A stretch of DNA of 64,000 nt from Cupriavidus pampae. GTDB lineage: Bacteria > Pseudomonadota > Gammaproteobacteria > Burkholderiales > Burkholderiaceae. The position numbers and the translations under genes were made by a program. The notes under the pieces were generated by a model. The model saw only the letters and a list, made by a program, of their open reading frames with translations, was not told the DNA's origin and ran no database searches. Below are positions 51,346 through 60,672 of this stretch, in pieces. Positions within the stretch are counted from its first letter, which is position 1. Every line of letters begins with the position of its first letter. The stretch spans positions 1 to 64,000 of the forward strand of contig NZ_CAJZAG010000011.1 in NCBI RefSeq assembly GCF_914271485.1, in the 5' to 3' direction.

Positions 51346-52317
51346 ATGCGCTCCACGCCCCTGCCCTCCCTCGCCACCATTGCCTCGCGGCTGCGCCTCA
51401 AGCAGTTGCGGCTGCTGATCGCACTCGACAATCACGGCTCGCTGCACAAGGCGGCCGACGAGATCGCCATCTCGCAACCGGGGGCCACCAAGGCGCTGCG
51501 CGAGATCGAGGACATCCTCGGCATGGCGTTGTTCGAACGCCAGCCCAAGGGGCTGGTTGCCAACGAACTCGGCCAGTGTGTGACGCGCTATGCGCGGCTG
51601 ATCTACAGCGACCTCGAACATCTGCACGCGGAGATCACCGCGATCGCACATGGTCACGGCGGCCACCTCGCGGTGGGCGTCATCATGGGTGCGATCCCGC
51701 TGCTGACACGCGCCATCACCGCCGTGCGCGAGCAGCAGCCGCATTTATCGGTCGAGATCATCGAGAACACCAGCGCCACGCTGCTCGCTCTGCTAGACGA
51801 AGGTCGCATCGACCTCGCATTGTGTCGATGCGGCGTGAGCCGCCGCCCCGGCGCGTACGACTGCATGGAACTGGAGATGGAGCCGCTCGCCGTAGTGGCC
51901 GCGCCCTCGCACCGGCTGGCCGGCGAGTCTTCGCTCGCGCTGGCCGATCTGGCCGGGCTGCCGTGGATGGCCTACCCGGTAAACACGCCGATGCGCAACA
52001 CGCTGGAGCGCGAGCTCGGCGATGCCGGCATCGATCTGCCGCGTTATCCGCTGGAAACGGCATCCGCGTTTGCGATGCTGACGATGCTGCAGGAAACGCC
52101 CGACCTCGTCGCGGTAATGCCGCGCGCGGTAGCCGAGTTCGGCGAACGCTTCGGCATGCTCGTACGGCTGCCTGTCGCGATGCGCGCGCTCGAGGATCCC
52201 TACGGCGTCATCACGCGCACAGGCACGCAACTGTCGCCCGGTGCGCGTCTGCTGATCGATGCACTGCGGGCCCATCGCACGGCGCCGCTCCCCGACGAAG
52301 CGTTGCCGCACGACTAG
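51346..52317 (+). CDS. LysR-family regulator
   Basis: 323 residues from ATG 51346; a GTG at 51325 is a less likely start. The winged helix LRLKQLRLLIALDNHGSLHKAADEIAISQPGATKALREIEDILG and the effector domain (HLAVGVIMGAIPLLTRAI) match the GbpR/galactose-binding-regulator branch of LysR proteins. It faces the semialdehyde dehydrogenase gene and is followed on the other strand by the NIPSNAP/iron-dehydrogenase pair. A shared promoter element suggests that it controls both flanking units. Confidence 0.85.
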   Translation: MRSTPLPSLATIASRLRLKQLRLLIALDNHGSLHKAADEIAISQPGATKALREIEDILGMALFERQPKGLVANELGQCVTRYARLIYSDLEHLHAEITAIAHGHGGHLAVGVIMGAIPLLTRAITAVREQQPHLSVEIIENTSATLLALLDEGRIDLALCRCGVSRRPGAYDCMELEMEPLAVVAAPSHRLAGESSLALADLAGLPWMAYPVNTPMRNTLERELGDAGIDLPRYPLETASAFAMLTMLQETPDLVAVMPRAVAEFGERFGMLVRLPVAMRALEDPYGVITRTGTQLSPGARLLIDALRAHRTAPLPDEALPHD

Positions 52318-52344
52318 CCCCCTGCTACTGACCCCTGCCGCGCA

Positions 52345-52659
52345 TTACTTGATCGGCGAGAAATCCGCGGGGCGCAGCAGCTTCGACTCCATCTTGACCA
52401 GCATCGGGAAGGCCACCGGCACGAATTTTTCGAGCCAGTCCTTGTCTTCGTAGAGTGCATTGCGACGCGCGATGCGGTCGTCGAGGCTTTCGTACGCCCA
52501 GATATGCACGACCTGGTTCAGTTCGCCGATCTCGGTGTACCACCAGCCCACGAGCTTCGCGTAGCGCGAGATGACGGGCAACCCCTCCTTTTCGAAATGG
52601 CGCAGGTAGTCCTTCATCTTGCCGATCTGGACCGTATAGGTCCGCATTTCAAAATACAT
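52345..52659 (-). CDS. NIPSNAP-family protein
   Basis: 104 residues from MYFEMRTYTVQIGKMKDYL (52659), with GGAAGC upstream. The EMRTYT opening and VGWWYTEIGELNQVVHIWAYESLDDR are the NIPSNAP hallmark, a small dimeric ferredoxin-like barrel often found in catabolic operons with unclear role. Starts 22 bases after the stop of the iron dehydrogenase gene, so co-transcribed. Confidence 0.85.
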   Translation of the reverse strand: MYFEMRTYTVQIGKMKDYLRHFEKEGLPVISRYAKLVGWWYTEIGELNQVVHIWAYESLDDRIARRNALYEDKDWLEKFVPVAFPMLVKMESKLLRPADFSPIK

Positions 52660-52681
52660 GGTGCTTCCTAATGAGTGGATG

Positions 52682-53863
52682 TTAAACAATCTCTTCGATA
52701 TTGCCGCGGTGTGCCGCAACGATGATGCGTTCGATATCGCCGGCATTGGTCAGGCGCGGATTGACGAGCACGTTGCCGCTGCGCATCGAGTCCTTGACCA
52801 TCTGCGGTAGATGGGCGAGGTCCACCCCGAGCTCACGAATGTTCGACGGAATGTCCAGCGCGCGGTTGAGCGCGCGGATTTCCTCGACCACGCGCCGCGC
52901 GGCGGCCAGATCGTCGAGACCGGCGACGTCGGCGCCAAGTGCCTGCGCGATGTCGCGGAAGCGTTCGGGGCAAGCCGGCACATTGAAGGCCAGCACATAG
53001 GGCAGCAGCGCCGCATTGGCGATGCCGTGAGCGATATTGAACACGCCGCCCATGGTGTGCGAGATCGCGTGCACGTTGCCGAGCTTGGACTGCGAGAACG
53101 CCACGCCCGCCAGGAACGAGCCCATCAGCAAATCTTCGCGCGCGGGCAGGTCCGCGCCCACATAGTAGGCCTTGCGCAGGCTGCGGCCGATCATGCGAAT
53201 CGCGTGGAGCGCGAGCGCCTGGCTGATGGGGTTCGCCTGCTTGGACACATACGATTCAATGGCATGCGTGAGCGCATCCATGCCCGTGGCGGCGGTGATC
53301 GCCGGCGGCAGCCGCAGCGTCAGCTCGGGATCGAGGATCGCGAGCTGCGGAAACAGCTTCGGGCTGATGATCACGGTCTTGAACAGCGTCTCGCGGTTGG
53401 TGAACACCGTCGATGCCGTGCATTCGCTGCCTGTGCCAGACGTCGTCGGCAACGCGACGATCGGCAGCGGCGTCTCGCGAATGCGGTCGTAGCCTTCGTA
53501 GTCGAGAATCGAACCCGGGCTGGTGGCCATCGCGGCCACACCCTTGGCGGTGTCGATGCTGCTGCCGCCACCGACGCCAGCTACCGCGGTGCAGCCATGC
53601 TGCTTGAGGAACCCCACCGCGCGTTCGAGTACGGCGGTGTCGGGGTTGGGCGCGACCCCGTCGAACGTTTCGTAGGCAATCTCGGCCGCGCGCAGCGAGG
53701 CGAAGAAGCTGTCCAGCACGCCGCTGCGCATCAGCCCTTCGTCGGTGACGACCAGCAGCTTGCCGTCGGCGGGCACGAATTGACGAATCAGCGCACCGGC
53801 CTGGGCGGCAAGGCCGTTGCCGTACTTGAGCGTGGTGGGGAAGTAATAGGGGAAAGCGTGCAT
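52682..53863 (-). CDS. iron-containing alcohol dehydrogenase
   Basis: 393 residues, Fe-ADH (group III) family. GVGGGSSIDTAKGVA binds NAD(P). Metal ligands are expected in GMDALTHAIE (Asp and His) and in HAISHTMGGVFNIAHGIANA (two His). The family covers lactaldehyde, 1,3-propanediol and hydroxyacid dehydrogenases, so the substrate is open. Neighbours (MFS carboxylate transporter, NIPSNAP protein, semialdehyde dehydrogenase with a shared promoter element) suggest oxidation of a hydroxy or sugar-derived acid. Confidence 0.85.
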   Translation of the reverse strand: MHAFPYYFPTTLKYGNGLAAQAGALIRQFVPADGKLLVVTDEGLMRSGVLDSFFASLRAAEIAYETFDGVAPNPDTAVLERAVGFLKQHGCTAVAGVGGGSSIDTAKGVAAMATSPGSILDYEGYDRIRETPLPIVALPTTSGTGSECTASTVFTNRETLFKTVIISPKLFPQLAILDPELTLRLPPAITAATGMDALTHAIESYVSKQANPISQALALHAIRMIGRSLRKAYYVGADLPAREDLLMGSFLAGVAFSQSKLGNVHAISHTMGGVFNIAHGIANAALLPYVLAFNVPACPERFRDIAQALGADVAGLDDLAAARRVVEEIRALNRALDIPSNIRELGVDLAHLPQMVKDSMRSGNVLVNPRLTNAGDIERIIVAAHRGNIEEIV

Positions 53864-53919
53864 GTTGTCGTCCTGATGTGTCTCCGGCTTCCAACGTTAC
53901 AAACCCTCGCCGACGCTGC

Positions 53920-53995
53920 CTAATGAAAAGGCGTGATGCCCCGATAACCAAAGCGCGGCGTGGTGGCGGTGCATATCCGTTGGTTATCACGTGAT
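53920..53995. promoter_or_regulatory. shared promoter block, copy 2, with inverted repeats
   Basis: CTAATGAAAAG-x-C-x-TGAT-x3-CCGAT at 53920-53945 and TGGCGGT-x6-CCGTTGGT at 53964-53984 repeat the elements found at 51272. In addition GATAACCAA (53943-53951) is the exact inverse of TTGGTTATC (53980-53988), and ATCACGTGAT (53986-53995) is a perfect palindrome. The region sits between divergent iron dehydrogenase and MFS genes, 57 bases before the former. Confidence 0.6.
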
Positions 53996-54083
53996 CACAA
54001 CGCGTCATTAGCCAATCGCATGGACGGCTCATACAGTGCCGTGGCGACTCGCTTCGCCCCGAACACAACAAAGAGAGACAGCC

Positions 54084-55424
54084 ATGCCAACCACGCATCC
54101 TTCCGCCATTCCCGCGCCACACGCACCGTCGCATGCCGCCGCGATGCGGCCGACCAACGTGCGCTGGCGCATTTTCCTGATCATGCTGCTGCTGACCGCG
54201 ATCAACTACATCGACCGCGCGTCGCTGTCGGTCGCGTTGCCGCTGATCGCCCCCGAGTTCAACCTCACGCCAGCCATCGAGGGGCTGATGCTGAGCGCGT
54301 TCTTCTGGTCGTACGCGCTGATGCAGATTCCGGCCGGCATGATGCTGGACCGCTATCACACGCGCGGCATCATCGCCGCGGCGACCATCGCGTGGGGCGC
54401 GTTCCAGGCCCTCGCGGCGGTCTCGCACAACTGGATCATCCTGTTGCTGACGCGCATGGGACTTGGCGTATCCGAGTCGCCGATCATGCCGTCGGGCGCC
54501 AAGCTGATCGGCTCCTGGCTTACGCCGCACGAGCGCGGCCGCGGCGCGGTGCTGGTCGATGGCGGTGCGCCCCTCGGCAGCGCCTTCGGCGCGATCATCA
54601 TCGCGGGCCTGATCTCGTGGCTGGGCTCATGGCGCATCGCGTTTGTGATCGCCGGGGTCGGCACGATGCTGGCGGGCTTTCTGGCATGGCGCTATATCCG
54701 CAACCATCCGTCCGAGCATCCCGACGTCAACGCGGCCGAGCTCGAGCACATCGAGCGCGGCAATGCCGCCGATAACCATGCCGCTGCCGAGCAGGTGCCA
54801 TTTCGCGAGCTGATCCGCGACCGCTCGGTGCTCGCGATGTTCGCCGGCTATAGCTGCATTCTGGCGGTGTTCTATGGCCTGCTCACATGGATGCCGAGCT
54901 ACCTGCACAAGGCGCACGGTTTCAACATCGCCGCAATGGGCGGCGCGACCTTTCTGATCTTTATGTCGGGCTTTGTCGGCGAGCTGATCGGCGGCTATAT
55001 CGGCGACAAGTGGAAGTCCTCAGGCGCATCGCCGAATCTTGTCATGCGCACGATGTTCAGCGGCTCGTCGCTGATCGCCGCCGCGTGCATTCTGGCGGCC
55101 GCTTATATCGCCGACTCCGCGGTGGTGGTGGGCCTGCTGTGCGTGGCGCTGTTCTTTATCCGCTTCTGCGGCATGTACTGGAGCCTGCCGGCGGTGATCG
55201 GCGGCCCCGCGCGCGCCGGCGTGCTCGGCGGCACCATGAACTTCTGCGGCAATATGGCCGGCGTGGTGGTGCCGGTACTGATCGGCGTGATCGTGCAATG
55301 GTCCGGCTCGTACTTCCTGGCGCTGCTGTTCTTCGTGGTCATGGCCGTTGGCATCGCGGTGTTCTCCAGCCTGATCGACTACCGCCCGCGTGAGCGGGTT
55401 GTGGCCACCGAAGCCACCAGATAG
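54084..55424 (+). CDS. MFS transporter, anion:cation symporter (ACS) type
   Basis: 446 residues from MPTTHPSAI (54084), with AGAGAG upstream. Twelve membrane segments are evident. NYIDRASLSVALPLIAPEFNLTPAIEGLMLSAFFWSYALMQIPAG is the ACS-family (hexuronate, glucarate, phthalate) signature, with the cytoplasmic loop LDRYHTRG. It imports an organic or sugar acid. Divergent from the iron alcohol dehydrogenase gene and probably under the same regulator. Confidence 0.85.
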   Translation: MPTTHPSAIPAPHAPSHAAAMRPTNVRWRIFLIMLLLTAINYIDRASLSVALPLIAPEFNLTPAIEGLMLSAFFWSYALMQIPAGMMLDRYHTRGIIAAATIAWGAFQALAAVSHNWIILLLTRMGLGVSESPIMPSGAKLIGSWLTPHERGRGAVLVDGGAPLGSAFGAIIIAGLISWLGSWRIAFVIAGVGTMLAGFLAWRYIRNHPSEHPDVNAAELEHIERGNAADNHAAAEQVPFRELIRDRSVLAMFAGYSCILAVFYGLLTWMPSYLHKAHGFNIAAMGGATFLIFMSGFVGELIGGYIGDKWKSSGASPNLVMRTMFSGSSLIAAACILAAAYIADSAVVVGLLCVALFFIRFCGMYWSLPAVIGGPARAGVLGGTMNFCGNMAGVVVPVLIGVIVQWSGSYFLALLFFVVMAVGIAVFSSLIDYRPRERVVATEATR

Positions 55425-55440
55425 TCCGATCCTCAAACGC

Positions 55441-55476
55441 AAAAAACCGCATGGCGCAGATCGCTGCGCCGTGCGG
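55441..55476 (-). terminator. rho-independent terminator for the hyuAB-Bug operon
   Basis: CCGCA-T-GGCGCA pairs with TGCGCC-G-TGCGG (55447-55476). On the minus strand the hairpin is followed by six T (55446-55441), right after the Bug gene stop at 55503. It may also slow plus-strand transcription from the MFS gene, but lacks a T tract in that direction. Confidence 0.8.
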
Positions 55477-55502
55477 AAAGCCCTCACAGTACTCGTTTCA
55501 CC

Positions 55503-56507
55503 TCACACCATCGGAACGCCGGCTTCCGCCATCAGCAGCTTCCAGCGCGCCAGCTCGTCCGTCAGGAATGGCGTCATGGCCGGGCGCGACATCGGCGCGA
55601 ACTTCAGGAAGCCCATGTCGTTGACCGATTTCTGAATGCGCTCCTTGGCGAGCGACACGTTGATTTCCCGGTTGAGCAGGTCGAGGATGTCGTCCGGCGT
55701 CTTCTTCTTGGCCAATACCGCATGCCACGAGACCAGGTTGTACTTGTCGCGGATAACGCTCTGGATCGTCGGCAACTGCGGCGAGAACGGCAGTGGCTGG
55801 TCGCTGGTGACGCCCAGCGCCACCGCGCGCCCGGCCTGCACCATCGGTGCCGCCACCGACCATGCTTCCATCATGAACGTCAGCCGGCCTTCGACGAGGT
55901 CGCTCGTGATGCGGTTGTCCTTGTAGGGGACATGCACGATCGACGGCAGACCGATCTTCTTGAGGAAGATCGACGCCGACACATGCGACGACGTACCAAT
56001 GCCGTAGCTGCCGTAGGACGCCGACTGCTGGTTGCGCTTCAGGTAGTCGATCAGGCCGGGCAGCGAGGTCACGCCGGTCTCCTTGCCTACCGTCAGCACC
56101 AGCGGCAACCCCACCGTGCGAGCGATCGGCGCGAAATCCGCGATCGGGTCGTACGGCAGGTTCTTGTACAGCAGCAGGTTCGTGATGAATGCGGCCGTGG
56201 TGTAGAGCAGCGTATGACCATCGGCCTGCGCGCGCAGCACGCCGGCCGTGCCGATACTGCCGCTCGCGCCCGGCTTGTTCTCGGGAATGAATTTGCCGCC
56301 AAAGCGCGAGCCAATGTCAGTTGTGATCAACCGCCCCATGTAGTCGGTACTGCCACCCGCGGTGAACGGGATGATCACATTGACCGGACTGGTCGGATAC
56401 TCGACGGCCTTCTCTGCCCAGGCCATCCTCGGCAGGACCGCAGCCCCACCCAGTCCGGCACCGAGAGCGCCAATCGCACGCATAAAACTGCGACGCTGAT
56501 AACTCAC
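55503..56507 (-). CDS. Bug/TctC-type solute-binding protein
   Basis: 334 residues. The N-terminus (RRSFMRAIGALGAGLGGAAVLP) has a twin-arginine pair before a hydrophobic core, so Tat export is possible. YPTSPVNVIIPFTAGGSTDYMGRLI and PYDPIADFAPIAR are Bug signatures. It follows hyuB by nine bases, so it is the last gene of the LysR-hyuA-hyuB-Bug unit and probably binds the compound processed by HyuAB or a related carboxylate. Confidence 0.9.
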   Translation of the reverse strand: MSYQRRSFMRAIGALGAGLGGAAVLPRMAWAEKAVEYPTSPVNVIIPFTAGGSTDYMGRLITTDIGSRFGGKFIPENKPGASGSIGTAGVLRAQADGHTLLYTTAAFITNLLLYKNLPYDPIADFAPIARTVGLPLVLTVGKETGVTSLPGLIDYLKRNQQSASYGSYGIGTSSHVSASIFLKKIGLPSIVHVPYKDNRITSDLVEGRLTFMMEAWSVAAPMVQAGRAVALGVTSDQPLPFSPQLPTIQSVIRDKYNLVSWHAVLAKKKTPDDILDLLNREINVSLAKERIQKSVNDMGFLKFAPMSRPAMTPFLTDELARWKLLMAEAGVPMV

Positions 56508-56516
56508 GACTTTCCC

Positions 56517-58502
56517 CTAGAACGTTAGCGTCGGAAGATCCGAATGGCGGCTTGCCAGTTCGGTATAAACCTCGTTGACCCGGGCCGGACCCGCATCGCC
56601 GATATCCTCGCCGATTGCGGCGAAGATCGTGTTCTTGACGTAGTGGCGCCACGTGATCGGCACCTGCGCCAGGATCTTCGTCAAGGCATCGTAGCGGCTG
56701 CGCGACCATACCGCTTCAAACGCGTCGCGCTTCTCGCCGTAGCTGAAGTGCGCGCCATTCTTCCACAGCGGTCGGGCGCTGCGCAGTACGCGTGTAGCGC
56801 TTTCGTTCACTTCCATATCGTCCGTAAGCTCCACGCCGTAGACCGAGCGTGCCGCCTCGCGGCTGACGAATCCTGCCGCAACGTCGCGCGCCACGGTGTG
56901 CACGCAACGCTCGAACGGGTCGCCATAGCCACCGCCGCCGGGGCCGATGATACGCAGCACGTCACCGGGATTGCAGCTGACCACGTCCGAGTTCACGAGG
57001 TCGACCTCGTTCGGCTGGCCCGGATTACGCAGGAACTGCGAGTTGCCACCGGCATTGCCACCGAGCACGCCCCATGTGCTGAAGCGCGTGCGATTGCGGT
57101 TTCGCGCGGTGACCACCGAGTTCGGCGAGAAGACCTTGAATTCCATGACCATACCGAGACCACCGCGATAGCGGCCCGCACCGCCCGAGTCGCGCACCAG
57201 ACCATAGTTCATGATCTTGATCGGCACTTCGGTTTCGATCATTTCCACCGGCGTGTTTTTCAGGAACGAACGATTGCCGCCGCTACCCTCGGCGCCATCG
57301 TCCGAGACCGAACCACCGCCACCGCCGCTGATCGGGCCGATCGATGCCATGATCAGGCGACCACGCCGATCGTTGGTCTTGACGTTCATCAGCGACGCGC
57401 TGCCGGCCGGTGCCGCGGCCAGACGCTCGGGCAGCGCCTGCTGGAAGGCACCCAGCACCGCCAGCTGCGACACCGCCACGGTCAGGCTGCGCATGCCGCA
57501 TGCCGCCGGGGCCTCCGCGTTCATCACGGTGCCGCGCGGCAGAATCGAGTTGACCACGCGCGAGGTCCCCGCGTTGAGCACGAGGTGCGGGTTCAGCGTC
57601 GCCAGCGTATAGATCAGCGCCGGCGTGACCAGTGCGTGCTGCGGATGACCGCCGGTTGGCATGTTCAGCGACGACGCCAGCTGCGGATCGCTGCCGGTGA
57701 AGTCCATCGTCAGCGCATCGCCCTTGACCGTCAGCGTTACCGCGATTCGGCACGGATAGCCGTTGACCGAGTCTTCGTCGGCGTAGTCCGCGAAGAAGTA
57801 CTCGCCATCGGGAATGTCGCGTACGACTTCGCGCGCCTGGCGCTCGGCGTAGTCGAGCAGTTCACCCTGCGCGGCCTTGAACACGTCCACGCCGAAACGG
57901 CGGATGATCTCGTGGATGCGGCGTTCGCCCGAGTTCATCGCGGCGATATGTGCCTTCAGGTCGCCCCAGTTCTGGTCTGGCGTGCGCACATTCAGCAGCA
58001 GGATGTTCAGCACGTCGTCGTTGAACTTGCCACCTTCAACGATCTTCGTCGGGGGAATGCGGATGCCTTCCTGATGCACTTCGTTCAGCGAGCGCGACAG
58101 CGATGCGGGCACCGCGCCACCGACGTCGGTGTTATGCACGTGACCGGCCACGAAGCAGACCAGCTCGCCCTCGTGGAACACCGGCTTCCACATATGGATG
58201 TCCGGGGTGTGCGTGGCGACGAAGCCGCTGTACGGATCATTGGTCAGGCAGATGTCGCCTTCGCGGTAGTCCTTGACCAGCGGCAGCACGCCCGAGTAGT
58301 TGATGCCGGTGTACCACGTCGCGCCGAGGCCCTTCGGCGAGGCGAAAGTCTCGCCACCGGGGGTCACCAGCTGCGTCGTGAAGTCCTCGGTTTCTTTGAC
58401 GAACGAGGAGTGCGCGGTGCGCATCACCGTGTACGCCATCACCTCGGTTGCCGCCGCGCAGTAGTCGGCAAGAATCTGAAGCGTTGCTCGAGTGAGTTTC
58501 AT
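56517..58502 (-). CDS. hyuB: hydantoinase B/oxoprolinase subunit
   Basis: 661 residues. SFVKETEDFTTQLVT, TNDPYSGFVATHTPDIHM and GHVHNTDVGGAVPAS are HyuB hallmarks with His/Asp metal-site residues. GPGGGGYGDPFER closes the core. HyuB works with ATP-dependent HyuA in oxoprolinase, N-methylhydantoinase and acetone/acetophenone carboxylase complexes. It begins three bases after the hyuA stop. The substrate is unknown. Confidence 0.9.
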   Translation of the reverse strand: MKLTRATLQILADYCAAATEVMAYTVMRTAHSSFVKETEDFTTQLVTPGGETFASPKGLGATWYTGINYSGVLPLVKDYREGDICLTNDPYSGFVATHTPDIHMWKPVFHEGELVCFVAGHVHNTDVGGAVPASLSRSLNEVHQEGIRIPPTKIVEGGKFNDDVLNILLLNVRTPDQNWGDLKAHIAAMNSGERRIHEIIRRFGVDVFKAAQGELLDYAERQAREVVRDIPDGEYFFADYADEDSVNGYPCRIAVTLTVKGDALTMDFTGSDPQLASSLNMPTGGHPQHALVTPALIYTLATLNPHLVLNAGTSRVVNSILPRGTVMNAEAPAACGMRSLTVAVSQLAVLGAFQQALPERLAAAPAGSASLMNVKTNDRRGRLIMASIGPISGGGGGSVSDDGAEGSGGNRSFLKNTPVEMIETEVPIKIMNYGLVRDSGGAGRYRGGLGMVMEFKVFSPNSVVTARNRNRTRFSTWGVLGGNAGGNSQFLRNPGQPNEVDLVNSDVVSCNPGDVLRIIGPGGGGYGDPFERCVHTVARDVAAGFVSREAARSVYGVELTDDMEVNESATRVLRSARPLWKNGAHFSYGEKRDAFEAVWSRSRYDALTKILAQVPITWRHYVKNTIFAAIGEDIGDAGPARVNEVYTELASRHSDLPTLTF

Positions 58503-58505
58503 CGT

Positions 58506-60560
58506 TTAATCCTTTTGTGCCGCGCTGGACGTGATGCGCAGGTTGCCGAAAGCGTCCACACGAACGTGCATGTGCTGCGGAACGAAGGTGGTCGTATCGT
58601 CTTGCGTGACGATGGCCGGGCCCGAGAATTCCTGATTCGCGAGCAGCTGCGCACGGCGATACACAGGCGTCTTGCGGTGTGCACCGTCCGACCACACGTC
58701 CACGGTCTTGACCGGGTCGGGGCTGCCGGTGCCCTCCGCGATGCGCGGCATGTTCGGCTGCGGCGTCTTGCCGCTGACCACGAGGCGCAGGTTGACGATC
58801 TGGATCGATGCTTCCGGATCGCTATGGCCGTAGAGCTTCTCGTGCGCGTCGTGGAAGGCCTGGCGGAGCGCCTGGAAGTCGCCTGCCTCGATCACCTTCT
58901 CGTCGATCACCGCTTCGATCTCGTACGACTGGCCGCGATAACGCATATCGGCCGTGTACACGTACTGCTCTTCGCCGCGATAGTCCTGTTCCTCACGCAG
59001 CCAGTTGATCGCGGTGCGACGCAGGCGGCGGTACTCGGTTTGCAGGGTCTCGACGGTTTCCGGTTCCAGATCTTCGTAGACGGTCTTGATGAAATCGTTC
59101 TTGAGGTCGGCGATCAAGCCGCCCATCGCGCTCAACACACCGGGTACCAGCGGCACGATGATTTCCGTCATCTCCAGTTCGCGCGCCAGCAGCGCCCCCA
59201 TCATCGGGCCCGCACCACCGAACGGCAGCATGGCCATCGAACGCGGGTCCACCCCGAAGCGCGTCACCAGACCGCTGACCTTCGCGAACATGCCCGACAC
59301 CGCGATGTTGATGATCGACTCGGCTGTCTCTTCGATGGTCTGGTTCAGGACCGTGGCCAGCGTGCCCACCGCGGTGCGTGCACGCTCGACGTCCACCTTC
59401 ACCGCATTGAAGCCGATCTCGCCCTGACCGACGATGCCGCAGACCGCGAACGCATCGGTAATGGTCGGGCGCTCGCCGCCGCGGCCGAAGCAGGCCGGGC
59501 CGGGGCTGGAGCCCGCGCTGTCCGGGCCCACCTTGAGCACGCCGAGCGAGTCCACCCATGCGATCGAGCCACCGCCATCACCGATCGACGTCACCGACAC
59601 CGACGGGATAAAGATCTGATGCTCGCCGATGTACTCGCCAATGCCGTATTGCGGCTCGCCGTTCACGATCAGCGCCACATCCGCGCTGGTGCCGCCGATA
59701 TCCAGGCTCATGCACTCCGGCACATCGCATTCCTTTGCTACGAATGCCGCGCCGATCACGCCCGACGCGGTGCCCGACAGAATCATCTGCACGCACTCGC
59801 GCTTGGCCTGCTCCGCGGTCATTACGCCACCGTTGGACTTCGTCACGCGCGGCTCGGGCTGCACGCCGGCCAGCTTCAGCGCCTTCTGGAACGACGACAG
59901 ATAGTGCTCGACGCGCGGCTGTACATAGCCGTTGATGATCGCGGTCGTGGTGCGTTCGAACTCGCGCACGATCGGCCAGATCTTGGCCGAGCTGAACACG
60001 GGCAGTTCCGAGGCCAGCGTCTTGATCAGGTCGCAGGCGGCCTGCTCGTGCGCGGCATTGCGGTACGAATGCAGGAACGACACCACCACGCCCTCAGCAC
60101 CGGCCTTCTTCGCCAGTGCCAGCGCTTCTGCCACGCTGTCGAGATCCAGCGGTTCATCGACCGCACCGTCGCGGAACAGACGCTCGCGAATGCCGAACAC
60201 CATCTCGCGCGGCACCAGCGGCGCGGGACGCTTGGACAGCAGGTTGAACATGCTCGGGAGTTTCAGGCGGCCCAGCTCCAGCACGTCGGAGAAGCCTTCC
60301 GTGGTGAACAACGCAAGCTTGAGACCCTTGCGCTGAATCACCGCGTTCACGCCGACCGTGGTGCCGTGCGTGAAGTAGGTGACTTCGGCGGGGTCAATGC
60401 CATAACGCTCGGTGAGCGTCTTCACGCCCGTGATGACCTCCGCGCCCGGCTCGTCCGGGCGGGAGAACACCTTCAGCGCCTGCACCTGAAGTGTTTCCTC
60501 GTTCAGTACCGCAAAATCGGTGAACGAGCCACCAATATCCACACCAATTCGATAACCCAT
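58506..60560 (-). CDS. hyuA: hydantoinase A/oxoprolinase subunit
   Basis: 684 residues. MGYRIGVDIGGSFTDFAVL is the actin-like ATP-binding phosphate-1 loop, MSLDIGGTSADVALI the second, and MLPFGGAGPMMGALLARE the adenosine motif. These define HyuA, which activates an amide or ketone substrate by ATP for its HyuB partner. Length fits hydantoinase A or acetone carboxylase beta. No gamma-subunit-like small gene is present, which argues against acetone carboxylase. Confidence 0.9.
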   Translation of the reverse strand: MGYRIGVDIGGSFTDFAVLNEETLQVQALKVFSRPDEPGAEVITGVKTLTERYGIDPAEVTYFTHGTTVGVNAVIQRKGLKLALFTTEGFSDVLELGRLKLPSMFNLLSKRPAPLVPREMVFGIRERLFRDGAVDEPLDLDSVAEALALAKKAGAEGVVVSFLHSYRNAAHEQAACDLIKTLASELPVFSSAKIWPIVREFERTTTAIINGYVQPRVEHYLSSFQKALKLAGVQPEPRVTKSNGGVMTAEQAKRECVQMILSGTASGVIGAAFVAKECDVPECMSLDIGGTSADVALIVNGEPQYGIGEYIGEHQIFIPSVSVTSIGDGGGSIAWVDSLGVLKVGPDSAGSSPGPACFGRGGERPTITDAFAVCGIVGQGEIGFNAVKVDVERARTAVGTLATVLNQTIEETAESIINIAVSGMFAKVSGLVTRFGVDPRSMAMLPFGGAGPMMGALLARELEMTEIIVPLVPGVLSAMGGLIADLKNDFIKTVYEDLEPETVETLQTEYRRLRRTAINWLREEQDYRGEEQYVYTADMRYRGQSYEIEAVIDEKVIEAGDFQALRQAFHDAHEKLYGHSDPEASIQIVNLRLVVSGKTPQPNMPRIAEGTGSPDPVKTVDVWSDGAHRKTPVYRRAQLLANQEFSGPAIVTQDDTTTFVPQHMHVRVDAFGNLRITSSAAQKD

Positions 60561-60631
60561 GATCGTCCCAACAGGTTGATTTCCGTTTGCACAGCGTTTG
60601 CTGTCAGGGAAACTGTAGAGACGCGCCGCAA

Positions 60632-60646
60632 GATCAACAATTGATC
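60632..60646. promoter_or_regulatory. perfect inverted repeat before hyuA
   Basis: GATCAA-CAA-TTGATC lies about 75 bases upstream of the hyuA start, in the gap after the LysR gene. Candidate binding site for that regulator. On the plus strand CTTTTTC follows, but no plus-strand gene ends there. Confidence 0.45.
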
Positions 60647-60672
60647 CTTTTTCAGACGGCCATTCCAGAAAT

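Noticed and set aside
58506-60560. acetone carboxylase beta subunit
   Set aside because: No gamma-subunit gene follows, and the operon order LysR-A-B-Bug is not that of acetone carboxylase.
56544-60644. 1366-codon open frame opposite hyuA and hyuB
   Set aside because: Runs across two real genes with clear motifs on the other strand. His/Arg-rich antisense artefact of high GC.
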